Assembly (NCBI GenBank): GCA_964389685.1
Contig: CAYMFM010000012.1
Coordinates: forward strand, 1-64,000
Length of the DNA stretch: 64,000 nt
Source: G020353115 sp964389685
GTDB lineage: Bacteria > Bacteroidota > Bacteroidia > Bacteroidales > VadinHA17
Direction of reading: 5' to 3'
Part shown: positions 8,901-18,117 of the stretch, piece after piece
Layout of the letters: each line of letters starts with the position of its first letter
Position numbering within the stretch: position 1 is the stretch's first letter
The notes under the pieces: generated by a model
Told to the model about the DNA's origin: nothing
The model's input: only the letters and a program-made list of their open reading frames with translations
Databases searched by the model: none
Made by a program: the position numbers and the translations under genes

Positions 8901-8952
8901 TAGTTTTAGGAATGCTTGATTAAGGAAGATTTCGTTTACAACATTGTGTCGA

Positions 8953-10056
8953 TTATCTCAGCGATACACCCAAACCTGCAGTGATCAGTGAATAATCTGC
9001 ATAGGTATAGTCGGCATGAATGGTAATGACAGTGAATTTAAGCCGAAAACCTGCGTTCAGCCTCGGCTTTGTTGCATTGCCTCCTTTGCTCTTGATTTTA
9101 ATATCAATGGGATCTTTAAGGACGCTGTTATCGGTCACCTCAAAGTTTGCGGTGAAATCCGGAAACGGATAGTCCCCTTCCAGCATAAGGGTAGTTGTTG
9201 CACCGCTTATTCCTGCTCCTCCATAGATTGTAATAACGGGTAGATCAGCTGAAAAAAGCAGGTTTACCGTATAGCCCTCTACCATCATGTTCAGTTCCTG
9301 GTTTTTAAAATCGATAGCATCGCTGGTGGCATCGGTCCAACCCACTGTACCAGGAGCAAAATTCAATCCCGAATTCAGGGACAACCGGGTATATCCACCC
9401 ATAAGGGACATGTTGAAGAAAGGTATCCGTTTCAGTCCGGGGATCCATTGACTCAGGCTGTGCTTGATCCCGACTCCCCACATGCCCGCTTTTGTTTTTC
9501 CGGAAAGGCCGAGCTTGGTTTGTGGCATATAGCGACCGATTATTTCCGTCTCTTTCACCAGTCCGACACTTGCCTGGATCATGGGTGACAGAAAATAGGA
9601 AGACCCCGTACCCTTTGGCATTTCATAGGAAACAAGTTCTGTAACGGGAAGTACCCCGTCATCATAGGTGTAGGTAATGGTTTGTCCAGTTTCTTTTTTC
9701 CCTGCCACTGTAGAAGAAGAAGTTCCTGTAACCGACGTTGTGACGTACTCGCTGGTCGGTGCATATTCCAGTTCACTTGCATCAAACGAACGGTGTCCAC
9801 TCGGGATAAAAGCCATGCTGGCACTGATGGTAATGTCGAATCCGAAAAGACTATGCGGTTTTGCGGTGTTATACCAGCCCCCGTTAAGATTTGCACCCAG
9901 TGCATTCGCGTAGGGCTTAATGTACTCGGTCAATAACATGGAGGCATCTGCTTTCCCTCCTGCCAGGACTTTACCAATCTCTTCTAATTGTGCATAAGAC
10001 ATTGTAAATGTACTACATAGAAAAAATATCAGTATTGCCTTTTTCATCTGTTTCAT
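8953..10056 (-). CDS. DUF6588-type outer-membrane protein
   Basis: A 367-aa exported protein with signal peptide MKKAILIFFLCSTFTMSYAQ. The mature N-terminus (LLTEYIKPYANALGANLNGG followed by WYNTAKPHSLFGFDIT) matches what I recall of the Bacteroidetes DUF6588 family. The remainder alternates short hydrophobic strands with loops (GMWGVGIKHSLSQWIPG, TVITIHADYTYADYSL) and ends in a beta strand, consistent with a beta-barrel in the outer membrane. No enzymatic motif is visible. It is divergent from rarA, with 244 bp between them. The start is taken at ATG 10056; the next Met (MKK, residue 4) would also give a good signal peptide. Confidence 0.72.
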   Translation of the reverse strand: MKQMKKAILIFFLCSTFTMSYAQLEEIGKVLAGGKADASMLLTEYIKPYANALGANLNGGWYNTAKPHSLFGFDITISASMAFIPSGHRSFDASELEYAPTSEYVTTSVTGTSSSTVAGKKETGQTITYTYDDGVLPVTELVSYEMPKGTGSSYFLSPMIQASVGLVKETEIIGRYMPQTKLGLSGKTKAGMWGVGIKHSLSQWIPGLKRIPFFNMSLMGGYTRLSLNSGLNFAPGTVGWTDATSDAIDFKNQELNMMVEGYTVNLLFSADLPVITIYGGAGISGATTTLMLEGDYPFPDFTANFEVTDNSVLKDPIDIKIKSKGGNATKPRLNAGFRLKFTVITIHADYTYADYSLITAGLGVSLR

Positions 10057-10264
10057 GATTTTTGTATTAAGAGTGATTCTTTGATATAATTCTGTTTTGA
10101 TTAATTAAAAGACGGAATTTTTCGCGATTTGGTTGCTTTTCTGAAACGACATGATCTAAGTTTTGAACATACCATTATACTCGAAATGATTCATTTTGTT
10201 ACAAATATTCCATTTTATATAAAGGTTGCAAACCACGAAAGATACTGTTTTGCGCAATATCCAT

Positions 10265-10272
10265 TATATTTG
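10265..10272 (+). promoter_or_regulatory. putative rarA -7 element (TATATTTG)
   Basis: Exact TAnnTTTG match 28 nt before the rarA ATG at 10301. A TTTG lies 12 nt upstream (10249-10252), closer than the usual -33 position. The rest of the 10057-10264 spacer is AT-rich with nothing recognisable. Confidence 0.5.
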
Positions 10273-10300
10273 CAGGTAACTGGATCAATAACGTTAGCTG

Positions 10301-11611
10301 ATGTCCCCGAACCAACCCCTGGCAGACCGAATGCGTCCGAAATCGCTGGATGAATTTGTCGGGCAGGAACACCTGGTTGGAAAAAATTCACTATTGCGGA
10401 ATTTTATTGAATCGGGCAATATCCCTTCGTTCATCATGTGGGGGCCGCCCGGTGTGGGTAAAACCACCCTGGCAAGGATCATTGCCAATCAGCAAAACCG
10501 GGCATTTTACCAGTTGAGTGCAGTTCATTCCGGAGTTAAGGAAGTCAGGGAAACCATAGAAAAAGCGAAAAACCAGCAGTTTTTCGATAAACCCAACCCT
10601 ATCCTTTTCATTGATGAGATTCACCGTTTCAACAAATCACAGCAGGATTCATTGCTTGGATCAGTTGAACAGGGAGTCCTTACCCTGATTGGAGCCACAA
10701 CAGAAAATCCATCCTTTGAAGTGATCTCTCCGCTCCTCTCCCGTTGTCAGATCTATGTGCTGAAACCACTGGAAAAAAATGATCTCCTGCAATTAATCGA
10801 TCGGGCTCTTAACCAGGACCCCTACCTGAAAAAATTCAGTGTTGTTATCGAAGAGAAGGAAGCCATTCTGAGATTCTCCGGTGGTGATGCAAGAAAATTA
10901 TACAATGTTCTGGAACTGGTTATCAATACGGAATCCGCCAGCCAGGCTGAAAAAGAGGCAAAGGATGTCGGGTCCATCATCGTGAACAATGAAAAGGTTC
11001 AGGCACGGGTACAGGAAAATATCGCATTGTATGACAAGAACGGAGAACAGCATTATGATATCATTTCAGCATTCATAAAATCGATCAGGGGCAGTGATCC
11101 CAATGCTGCTGTTTACTGGCTTGCCAGAATGGTTGAAGGTGGAGAAGATGTCAAGTTCATTGCCCGAAGAATGGTGATCCTTGCCGCAGAAGATATCGGT
11201 CTTGCCAATCCGAATGCATTGCTCCTGGCTCAAAGCTGTTTTGAAGCAGTGAACGTGATCGGATGGCCGGAATCGAGAATTATTCTCTCCGAAGCAGCCA
11301 TTTACCTTGCTACCTCTCCGAAAAGCAATGCTGCTTACCAGGCTATCAGTGAGGCCCAGTCAGCAGTGCAGAAAGAGGGAGACCTTCCCGTACCCCTGCA
11401 TCTGAGAAATGCACCTACAAAGCTGATGAAAGAGCTGGGTTATGGTGAAGATTATAAATATGCACACAGCTATGAAAATAATTTTGTCAAGGATGATTAT
11501 CTGCCAAAAAATATCGTAGAAAGAAAATTCTATGATCCGCAGAATAATCCAAGGGAAAAAGAGATCAGGGAAAGATTGAGGAAGTTGTGGGGTAAAAAGT
11601 ATGGGTATTGA
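10301..11611 (+). CDS. rarA: replication-associated recombination protein A (AAA+ ATPase, MgsA/RarA)
   Basis: AAA+ ATPase of 436 aa related to clamp loaders and RuvB, acting at stalled replication forks. Walker A is GPPGVGKTT (about 48-56) and Walker B LFIDEIHRFN (102-111). Sensor 1 lies in TLIGATTENPSFE, and an arginine finger is likely in PLLSRCQ. The C-terminal MgsA-type oligomerisation domain includes YWLARMVEGGEDVKFIARRM and AAEDIGLANPNAL. The length matches the family. It is a single gene with its own -7 element. No strong terminator follows; the 170 bp before kdsA are AT-rich. Confidence 0.95.
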   Translation: MSPNQPLADRMRPKSLDEFVGQEHLVGKNSLLRNFIESGNIPSFIMWGPPGVGKTTLARIIANQQNRAFYQLSAVHSGVKEVRETIEKAKNQQFFDKPNPILFIDEIHRFNKSQQDSLLGSVEQGVLTLIGATTENPSFEVISPLLSRCQIYVLKPLEKNDLLQLIDRALNQDPYLKKFSVVIEEKEAILRFSGGDARKLYNVLELVINTESASQAEKEAKDVGSIIVNNEKVQARVQENIALYDKNGEQHYDIISAFIKSIRGSDPNAAVYWLARMVEGGEDVKFIARRMVILAAEDIGLANPNALLLAQSCFEAVNVIGWPESRIILSEAAIYLATSPKSNAAYQAISEAQSAVQKEGDLPVPLHLRNAPTKLMKELGYGEDYKYAHSYENNFVKDDYLPKNIVERKFYDPQNNPREKEIRERLRKLWGKKYGY

Positions 11612-11767
11612 AAAGTAAATAATCGGGGAAAATCTAAGTATAAAGGTTAGAAATCTGAGGATAATAGAGAGCCTTGACAGAAAATATGTAATGACGATTT
11701 CGTTCACAGGGATCTAATTATCACAAACTCAATACTAATTAACTATTAACTTTTAGCAGAAATTATC

Positions 11768-11775
11768 TACATTTG
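11768..11775 (+). promoter_or_regulatory. putative kdsA -7 element (TACATTTG) very close to the start codon
   Basis: Exact TAnnTTTG only 8 nt before the kdsA ATG at 11784. If used, the transcript would begin within a few bases of the start codon, giving an almost leaderless mRNA. No clear -33 TTTG is present at the expected distance. Confidence 0.4.
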
Positions 11776-11783
11776 AAAACCAT

Positions 11784-12608
11784 ATGCATATAATAGAGTC
11801 TATATCGAATATCAAGCACGCCAGCGGGACCAATTTTTTCCTCATTGCCGGACCCTGTGTTGTTGAGAGTGAGGAACTTGTTTTTTCTGTTGCCGGGCAG
11901 GCTATGGAAATTGCTGACAGGCTTAAGGTACCCTATATTTTCAAATCCTCGTATAAGAAAGCCAATCGATCAAGGATTGATTCGTTTTCCGGTATCGGTG
12001 ATGAAAAGGCATTGAAGATCCTGGGCCGTGTCAGAAGTGAGTTGGAGCTGCCCGTACTTACCGATATCCATTCGGTTGATGAAGCGGCGATGGCTGCAGA
12101 GTTTGTCGATATTCTCCAGATCCCTGCTTTCCTTTGCAGGCAGACCGAACTATTGGTTGCTGCAGCAAAAACCGGAAAGGTAATAAACATCAAGAAAGGC
12201 CAGTTCCTTGCAGCTTCTGCTATGCAATTCGCTGCTGAAAAAGTAACTGATTCGGGAAACAACCGGGTCATGCTGACTGAGCGGGGAACCATGTTTGGTT
12301 ACCAGGATCTGATTGTTGACTTCAGGAATATTGTGGAGATGCAGAAAATCGGATTTCCGGTTGTGCTCGATATTACACACTCGTTGCAGCAACCGAATCA
12401 GAATAGCGGAGTGTCAGGGGGAAGACCCGAGCACATTGAAACCATAGGGCTGGCTGGCGTTGCTGCCGGTGTTGACGGTATTTTCATTGAGACTCACCCC
12501 GAACCCCAAAATGCTAAATCGGATGGCGCAAACATGCTGCCGTTGCATGAGCTGCAGGCATTGCTGGAAAAAATGGTACGCCTGCGCACGGCTCTTTGCG
12601 GTAATTAA
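11784..12608 (+). CDS. kdsA: 3-deoxy-8-phosphooctulonate synthase (KDO-8-phosphate synthase)
   Basis: Condenses arabinose 5-phosphate with phosphoenolpyruvate to KDO 8-phosphate, the precursor of the KDO core of lipopolysaccharide, in the cytoplasm. The 274-aa length is typical. Family motifs: FLIAGPCVVES near the N-terminus, FKSSYKKANRSR (PEP and phosphate binding), LPVLTDIHS, LQIPAFLCRQTELL, NIKKGQFL, LTERGTMFGY and DITHSLQQPN. The Cys of AGPCV is present in both metal-dependent and metal-independent enzymes, so it does not decide the class. It is followed after 49 nt by the LolA-like gene and then the BNR protein, all on the plus strand, so it may head a short transcription unit. Confidence 0.96.
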   Translation: MHIIESISNIKHASGTNFFLIAGPCVVESEELVFSVAGQAMEIADRLKVPYIFKSSYKKANRSRIDSFSGIGDEKALKILGRVRSELELPVLTDIHSVDEAAMAAEFVDILQIPAFLCRQTELLVAAAKTGKVINIKKGQFLAASAMQFAAEKVTDSGNNRVMLTERGTMFGYQDLIVDFRNIVEMQKIGFPVVLDITHSLQQPNQNSGVSGGRPEHIETIGLAGVAAGVDGIFIETHPEPQNAKSDGANMLPLHELQALLEKMVRLRTALCGN

Positions 12609-12657
12609 TATTTTTATACATTCAATTTTTCTTTAACTAATCTCTAAAACAATTGCT

Positions 12658-13380
12658 ATGAAAAAATGCTTTGCTTTACTGACCGGCTTACTATTAATAT
12701 CATTTGCAGGTTTGCTGGTTGCACAGGACCTGGATGAGATCCTTTCCAACCACTTTGAGACCATTGGTCAGGATAAGGTGCTAAAAGTCAATACGATGAC
12801 AATGAAAGGTAAAATACTCCAGCAGGGGATGGAATTGCCCATCATGTTACAGATGAAGAGACCGGATAAGGTGCGAATGGAAGCTTCCGTTCAGGGACAG
12901 AAAATCATTACCAGCTTTGATGGCGAAAACGGATGGCAAATTAATCCCATGATGGGATCACTTGATCCACAGGATCTGGGACCGGACCAGGTAAAAGAGA
13001 TGAAATCGATGGGTGATATGGATGGCGATCTGTACGATTACGCTGCAAAAGGACACCAGCTGGAATTGATCGGTGAGGAAGAGATGGAAGGAACACCAAC
13101 CTACAAGGTAAAACTTACGAAAAAAGACGGGGACAAAGTCGTATATTATTTTGATGCTGAATCCTATGTCATCCTTAAAATCGAAACAACCAGTACCATT
13201 CAGGGTGTTGAGCAGACCTTTGAACAATTTCCCGGAAATTACAAAATGGTTGAAGGAATGGCCATGCCATTCAACATTTCAAGTGCTTCCCAGGGCCAGA
13301 TAATGATGGAGATTGTAATCGATACAGTTGAGATCGATCAGGAGATGCCCGACAGCCTCTTTGTCCGTCCTGTGAAATAA
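12658..13380 (+). CDS. LolA-like outer-membrane lipoprotein-sorting protein
   Basis: A 240-aa periplasmic protein with signal peptide (MKKCFALLTGLLLISFAGLLVAQ). The mature chain shows a LolA/LolB-like half-barrel pattern: an N-terminal helix (DLDEILSNHFETIGQDK), strands TMTMKGKIL, MQMKRPDKVRME, FDGENGWQINP, then TYKVKLTKKDGDKVVYYFD and LKIETTSTIQG. Such proteins bind lipid or lipoprotein acyl chains. It is longer than E. coli LolA (about 200 aa), and Bacteroidetes often carry several such paralogues, so the cargo is not known. It lies between kdsA and the BNR protein with short gaps. Confidence 0.78.
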   Translation: MKKCFALLTGLLLISFAGLLVAQDLDEILSNHFETIGQDKVLKVNTMTMKGKILQQGMELPIMLQMKRPDKVRMEASVQGQKIITSFDGENGWQINPMMGSLDPQDLGPDQVKEMKSMGDMDGDLYDYAAKGHQLELIGEEEMEGTPTYKVKLTKKDGDKVVYYFDAESYVILKIETTSTIQGVEQTFEQFPGNYKMVEGMAMPFNISSASQGQIMMEIVIDTVEIDQEMPDSLFVRPVK

Positions 13381-13446
13381 AGAAAATAGGAATACGAACA
13401 TTTTTTATTTGGTTACACCGAACCGATTTTTTAAAACACATAAAAA

Positions 13447-16400
13447 ATGAAATGCTCTATCCGTCATCTTTCCCGGATGGCTCTGCTATTGTTTATTTTG
13501 AGTCATTCAGCTGGGATGCTTATTGCCCAGCAAAAAATATCGATCACCTCTTCTACCATTGAAGCCATTGAAGCCAGGCATATTGGCCCGGCAACCATGA
13601 GTGGCAGAATATCCGCTTTAGATGCGGTAGTGGAAGATCCAAGGATCATCTATGTTGGATCTGCCGGTGGCGGTTTGTGGAAAAGTTCCAATGGCGGCAC
13701 TAAATTCAAACCGGTATTCGATAAGTACGATCAGTGCATTGGTGCGATCACTATTGACCAGCATCATCCGGATACGGTATGGGTGGGTACAGGTGAACCG
13801 TGGACCAGGAATAGTGTCTCTGTGGGCGATGGAATTTATCGGACAACCGATGGAGGCGATAATTGGAAAAAGATGGGACTCGAAAAAACGGAGCGGATCG
13901 CACGCATCGTAATTAATCCTAACAACAGCGATGTAATCTGGGTGGCTGCACTGGGGCATCTCTGGGATAGCAACCAGGAGCGTGGTGTCTATAAAACCTC
14001 AGATGGTGGTGTAACCTGGGAAAAAGTGCTTTATCTGGATGAAAACACCGGGTGTGCCGATATAGCAGTTGATTCCCAAAATCCGGAAATACTTTATGCC
14101 GGAATGTGGAATTTCAGAAGAAAGCCATGGACCTTCCGGTCCGGCGGGCCGGGTTCGGGATTATACCAAACGACGGATGGAGGGGATACATGGAACCGTT
14201 TAACCAACGGTTTACCCGAAGGCGAATTGGGCCGGATTGCCGTTACCGTTTCACCGGTGACCCCAAACCTGGTGTATGTACTGGTAGAATCAAAAGAATC
14301 CGCCCTTTACCGGTCGCTTGACCGGGGTGAATCGTGGGAAAAGATGAACACCACCATTCCCATCCAGGAACGCCCATTCTATTTTTCCTATATTTTTGCC
14401 GATCCCGTTGATACGAACAGGATTTATAAACCAAGTTACGATCTGAATGTTAGTGATAATGGAGGGAAAAACTTTCGGATTGCATACATTGCAGGGGGAA
14501 ATGTGCATTCGGATTTGCATGCATTCTGGGTTGGTAAAAAAGACAATAATCTCCTCTATGTGGGAACAGATGGTGGAGTTTATGTATCGCGCGATAAAGG
14601 AAGTTCATGGAATATCATGAGAAACCTACCGGTTTCACAATTCTACCATGTGAGTGTGGATATGGAAAAACCATATTATGTGTATGGCGGATTACAGGAC
14701 AACGGTTCATGGATGGGACCGTCTGAAAAAGCAAACGGTATCAGGAATGCAGACTGGATCTCAATCGGTATGGGTGATGGATTTTATATGTTCCCGGACC
14801 TTTACGACAAGAACATTGTTTACTGGCAGGCTCAGGGAGGAATGTATGGACGTTACTACAAAAATACGGGCGAGATAAAATTCATCCAGCCAACCCCGGA
14901 TGAAACCATGGATGAATTGCGGTTTAACTGGAATGCAGCAGTGGCATTTAGCCCCACCCGGGATGTCATGTATGTCGGGGGACAATACCTTTTTCAATCG
15001 AAAGACAAGGGTGATTCCTGGAAGCGGATCTCACCAGACCTTACTACCAATGATCCGGAAAAACAGAGGCAGTTTGAAACCGGTGGACTAACACTTGATA
15101 ATTCAACGGCTGAAAATCACTGTACCATTTTTACGATTGAGGAATCACCGGTAAATGAACAGGTTATCTGGGTCGGAACGGATGATGGAAACCTTCAAGT
15201 AACCCGGGATGAAGGAACAACCTGGACCAACGTTGCACCCAATGTTCCCGGTTTACCGGAAAACACCTGGTGCTCATTCGTTTATGCCAGTACGTTTAAG
15301 GAGGGAACAGCCTATGTCACCTTTGACGGGCACAGAACCGGGGATATGGCACCCTATCTTTATAAAACGACTGATTTTGGTGTTACCTGGACAACCCTGG
15401 TTAATGAAAATATAAAAGGATACTGTCACGTCGTGAGTCAGGACCTGGTAAATCCTGCCCTGCTATTTCTGGGAACAGAGTTCGGATTGTTCGTATCCTT
15501 TGATGATGGAGAACAGTGGACTCAAATGAAAGGGAATATCCCCAATGTATCGGTCAGGGATATGGTAATCCATCCGCGTGAACATGACCTTGTCCTCGCA
15601 ACTCATGGAAGAGGAATACTGGTCATTGATGATATTACACCCCTCAGACTGATTACCCAGGATCTGCTTCAAAAGGATGCGGTGTTTTTAGCCTCTCAAC
15701 CATTCGTTATTAAACCCATTGAACTGGGACAGACATTTCCCGGTGACGATGAGTTTATCGGAAGAAACCCGCCGGATGTTGCTATGCCGGCATCCGCTAC
15801 CATTACCTACTATCTGAACAAGCGGCATGTTTTCGGGGATATGTACCTTGAGATTTACGATCCGGAAGGAAATTTTATCAATGAGATACCAGCTGGGAAA
15901 CGGAAAGGCATCAACCGGGTTCAGTGGTCCATTATGCAAAAACCACCCAAGGTTCCATCTTCCCCATCGCTGGCACAGTTTGCCCTGGTTGGACCCTACT
16001 ATAATCCCGGTGAATACAGGGTTAAACTCGTTAAAGGAGATGAATCCTGCGAAGGAATACTGGTCCTCAAATACGATGAAGATTCTCCCCATTCATTGGC
16101 TGACCGGCAATTGAATCAGGAGGTGGTAAACAAAGGATATAAGCTGCTTGAAGAGCTTGCTTTTGTGGACCGGAAAGCAACCCATGTTATAGAGAAAGCG
16201 AGGGAACTGGCAGCCACCAATCAATTCAATAAATCAATGAAGCGTGACCTGAATAACCTTGCTGATACACTGGAGGGATTGCATCAGCAGATGGTGGCAA
16301 CCAAGATGGGTGGAATTACAGGCGAAGAGAAGCTTCGTGAAAAAATCACGATGCTCTATGCTAGCTCAATCCTGTTCCAGGGAAAGCCAGCTCAGTCCCT

Positions 16401-16569
16401 GATAGAAGGTCTGGAATTTTATAACGGAGAGGTTGCGGGTATGGATAAGAAAGTAGAAGCGTTGCTCCAAACTGACCTGGCGAAACTGAATGCTAAGCTG
16501 GAAAAAGCCGGATCCGAACCAATAGGGGTCCTTACACGAGAGCAATACCTGAAAGAATCAAAGGAATAA
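13447..16569 (+). CDS. large exported BNR/sortilin-like beta-propeller protein (annotated glycosyl hydrolase family)
   Basis: A 1040-aa exported protein with signal peptide (LLLFILSHSAGMLIAQQ). Repeated BNR/Asp-box motifs run through residues 60-700, for example SSNGGTKFKPVF, TTDGGDNWKKM, TSDGGVTWEKV, TTDGGDTWNRL, SLDRGESWEKM, SRDKGSSWNIM, SKDKGDSWKRI and TRDEGTTWTNV. These form two beta-propeller-like blocks as in VPS10/sortilin and sialidase-like proteins. A C-terminal part follows with a beta-sandwich segment (NEIPAGKRKGINRVQWSIM) and a helical tail. Databases often call the family glycosyl hydrolase, but no catalytic residues can be assigned, so activity is unproven. Confidence 0.85.
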   Translation: MKCSIRHLSRMALLLFILSHSAGMLIAQQKISITSSTIEAIEARHIGPATMSGRISALDAVVEDPRIIYVGSAGGGLWKSSNGGTKFKPVFDKYDQCIGAITIDQHHPDTVWVGTGEPWTRNSVSVGDGIYRTTDGGDNWKKMGLEKTERIARIVINPNNSDVIWVAALGHLWDSNQERGVYKTSDGGVTWEKVLYLDENTGCADIAVDSQNPEILYAGMWNFRRKPWTFRSGGPGSGLYQTTDGGDTWNRLTNGLPEGELGRIAVTVSPVTPNLVYVLVESKESALYRSLDRGESWEKMNTTIPIQERPFYFSYIFADPVDTNRIYKPSYDLNVSDNGGKNFRIAYIAGGNVHSDLHAFWVGKKDNNLLYVGTDGGVYVSRDKGSSWNIMRNLPVSQFYHVSVDMEKPYYVYGGLQDNGSWMGPSEKANGIRNADWISIGMGDGFYMFPDLYDKNIVYWQAQGGMYGRYYKNTGEIKFIQPTPDETMDELRFNWNAAVAFSPTRDVMYVGGQYLFQSKDKGDSWKRISPDLTTNDPEKQRQFETGGLTLDNSTAENHCTIFTIEESPVNEQVIWVGTDDGNLQVTRDEGTTWTNVAPNVPGLPENTWCSFVYASTFKEGTAYVTFDGHRTGDMAPYLYKTTDFGVTWTTLVNENIKGYCHVVSQDLVNPALLFLGTEFGLFVSFDDGEQWTQMKGNIPNVSVRDMVIHPREHDLVLATHGRGILVIDDITPLRLITQDLLQKDAVFLASQPFVIKPIELGQTFPGDDEFIGRNPPDVAMPASATITYYLNKRHVFGDMYLEIYDPEGNFINEIPAGKRKGINRVQWSIMQKPPKVPSSPSLAQFALVGPYYNPGEYRVKLVKGDESCEGILVLKYDEDSPHSLADRQLNQEVVNKGYKLLEELAFVDRKATHVIEKARELAATNQFNKSMKRDLNNLADTLEGLHQQMVATKMGGITGEEKLREKITMLYASSILFQGKPAQSLIEGLEFYNGEVAGMDKKVEALLQTDLAKLNAKLEKAGSEPIGVLTREQYLKESKE

Positions 16570-16603
16570 TCCGGGATTAGTAAACGGTCATTTGATAAGA
16601 AAA

Positions 16604-16981
16604 GAGCAGGCCTGTAAGCCGGGTTCTGTATCCTGATGCATTGTCTGAAACAGACGGTCATCAGGATTTCTATCATTTATCTGGTCACGCAGTTGCCTGC
16701 GCGATCGATCGACCTACCCCCCGGCATCGGACGGGCTACCCTCAAATGCCGGTATACATGGTCTTTCAACCCAGGAGATGAACGGCTGCCCCGGTCACCC
16801 GGAACACCGGTGAGCTCTTACCTCACCTTTTCACCCTTACCCCGCCAAGGCGGGACGGTTATTTTCTGCTCCATTACTATACCCTCGCGGATATCTTCCC
16901 GTTAGGAAGCCTGGTGCCCTGTGTTGCCCGGACTTTCCTCCCCTCCGCCAAATGGCGGAACAGCGATAGAACGGCCTGCTC
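16604..16981 (-). ncRNA. rnpB: RNase P RNA (bacterial type A)
   Basis: Catalytic RNA that removes 5' leaders from pre-tRNA. On the minus strand the 5' GAGCAGGCC and 3' GGCCTGCTC pair as P1. The universal GAGGAAAGTCCGGGC block, ACAGGGC, GGTAAGAGCTCACC and a 3' block ending ACCCGGCTTACAGGCC are all present in order. Length is about 378 nt, normal for type A. A -7 element sits just upstream of the 5' end. Confidence 0.95.
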
Positions 16982-16986
16982 AAATG

Positions 16987-16994
16987 CAAAGATA
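16987..16994 (-). promoter_or_regulatory. rnpB -7 element (TATCTTTG)
   Basis: Exact TAnnTTTG on the minus strand, ending 5 nt before the predicted 5' end of RNase P RNA at 16981. The spacing fits the phylum's promoters well. No clear -33 TTTG is visible. Confidence 0.65.
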
Positions 16995-17423
16995 ATAAAA
17001 GATCGGTTAACGGTATTCGGTTACGAAGCCCGCCCTGTGAAATAATGCTTCGCATTAGCAACAAATTCGCTATTTCACAGGGCCCGTTTCGGTTTTCGTT
17101 GTTCGTCTCCTGGTTTTAAAGACGTTACCGTCTTACGTCATTCGTCCTCACAAAACACCTTGCCGGGTCGTGTTAAATTTGGAGTTCCGTAAAGCAACTA
17201 CATGGGAAATTCGTACCTGTCTGGAGTATCAATTGCCACTTTGAAATAAAACACAAATCACAAAAGACAAAAAACAAACAAGCTTCAATTAAACAAATTC
17301 AAAGCTGATGGTGATTGAAATTTGAGTATTGTAATTTATTTGTGATTTGTTTCTTGTTCATTGTAATTTTTCAAATCTCCCCGTCTATTGATCCGGATCT
17401 GCAAGTAAGATCCTTACATAGAA
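16995..17423. other. non-coding spacer with a branched hairpin and an inverted AT-rich repeat
   Basis: About 430 bp between rnpB and the Smr gene with no credible gene. It contains the cruciform at 17032-17083. A perfect 10-bp inverted repeat, ACAAATCACA at 17253-17262 and TGTGATTTGT at 17341-17350, encloses an AT-rich segment with an inner TTCAAT/ATTGAA pair (17284-17289, 17314-17319). The middle part (17090-17240) shows nothing recognisable. Confidence 0.6.
17032..17083. repeat. 52-nt branched inverted repeat (cruciform-like)
   Basis: Outer perfect 13-bp stem GCCCTGTGAAATA (17032-17044) with TATTTCACAGGGC (17071-17083). Inside are a second hairpin AATGC-TTC-GCATT (17044-17056) and a short TAGC/GCTA pairing. 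It lies upstream of the rnpB promoter and is not followed by a T-run, so it is not a standard terminator. It could be a dispersed repeat. Confidence 0.75.
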
Positions 17424-18032
17424 TCACTTGATTATTACCAGTGTCGCACCATATCCATACTCTTTAAAGGAAGCATCCTGAAACGTAAGCAATGGGTAAT
17501 CGCTTTCCAGTTTTTTGCGTATTTCATATTTTAGCTTTCCCTCTCCTCTTCCATGGATAAAGACGATTTTTTTCTGTCTGTTCCGTATGGCTCCGTTCAG
17601 AGCTGTGGTAAAACGTGCCATCTGGGCTTCAAGAATCTCACCGGCTGTGAAGTTTTCGTGGTTGGACAGGATATGCTGAATGTGCAGATCGACCTCTTCA
17701 ATAGCAGGGGTCGGTTTTATTTTTTTGTCTTTCAGCTTGTTAGCACCTATGACCTGCTCCTTTTTGTCCAGGTAGTCAGCAAGGGTTCGTTTCTTTTTTT
17801 CGGTTGCTTCTATATTTTCTGATTTTACTTCTCCCGTTTCAGGTTCAGGCTCTTTCCCTCCCGTTTCCTCAAAATCCTCGGGCTTAGCATGCACAACAAT
17901 AACTTCTTTCTTCAATACCGGGAATTCAAAACCATCTTCCGTTAACACCCTCACCATCTCTTCATTCATGAATTCCGTAATGATACCCCCTCCTGTTTCA
18001 TTCAGGAACCTGACCCTGTCTCCTATTTTCAT
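17424..18032 (-). CDS. compact DUF2027-Smr domain protein
   Basis: A 202-aa protein. The N-terminus (MKIGDRVRFLNETGGGIITE, to about residue 50) is a small beta-barrel of the DUF2027 type. A charged, E/K-rich linker follows (about 55-100). The C-terminal Smr domain (about 110-202) carries EVDLHI, the nuclease-associated FIHGRGEGKLK loop and a closing GYGATLVIIK strand. Smr domains bind or cut branched nucleic acid or act on collided ribosomes. Most Bacteroidetes relatives I know are near 330-350 aa with an extra middle domain, so this one is short. It is divergent from queA; a near-consensus element TAATTTTA lies on the minus strand at 18079-18072. Confidence 0.85.
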   Translation of the reverse strand: MKIGDRVRFLNETGGGIITEFMNEEMVRVLTEDGFEFPVLKKEVIVVHAKPEDFEETGGKEPEPETGEVKSENIEATEKKKRTLADYLDKKEQVIGANKLKDKKIKPTPAIEEVDLHIQHILSNHENFTAGEILEAQMARFTTALNGAIRNRQKKIVFIHGRGEGKLKYEIRKKLESDYPLLTFQDASFKEYGYGATLVIIK

Positions 18033-18117
18033 GGGTTGTATGGCTTTTGGTTTATTTTTTCAATCCACTGTAAAATTAATTATTTTTATGCCAATATCCC
18101 GTTCAGGATTATCAGAG

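Larger units (their letters stand above)
8400..8952. other. gene-free spacer rich in GC hairpins and palindromes
   Basis: About 550 bp between relA and the DUF6588 gene with no credible reading frame. The first 90 bp are AT-rich. From about 8500 the composition shifts to GC-rich and the sequence is a patchwork of inverted repeats: an imperfect hairpin around 8515-8541, overlapping CCTGCC/GGCAGG and CCAGCC/GGCTGG stems at 8646-8665, twin hairpins at 8670-8711 and a palindrome-centred unit at 8827-8900. It looks like an accumulation site for short non-coding repeats. Confidence 0.7.

Noticed and set aside
18040..18117. preQ1-type riboswitch before queA
   Set aside because: The divergent spacer is under 90 nt, AT-rich and lacks the conserved preQ1 aptamer core.
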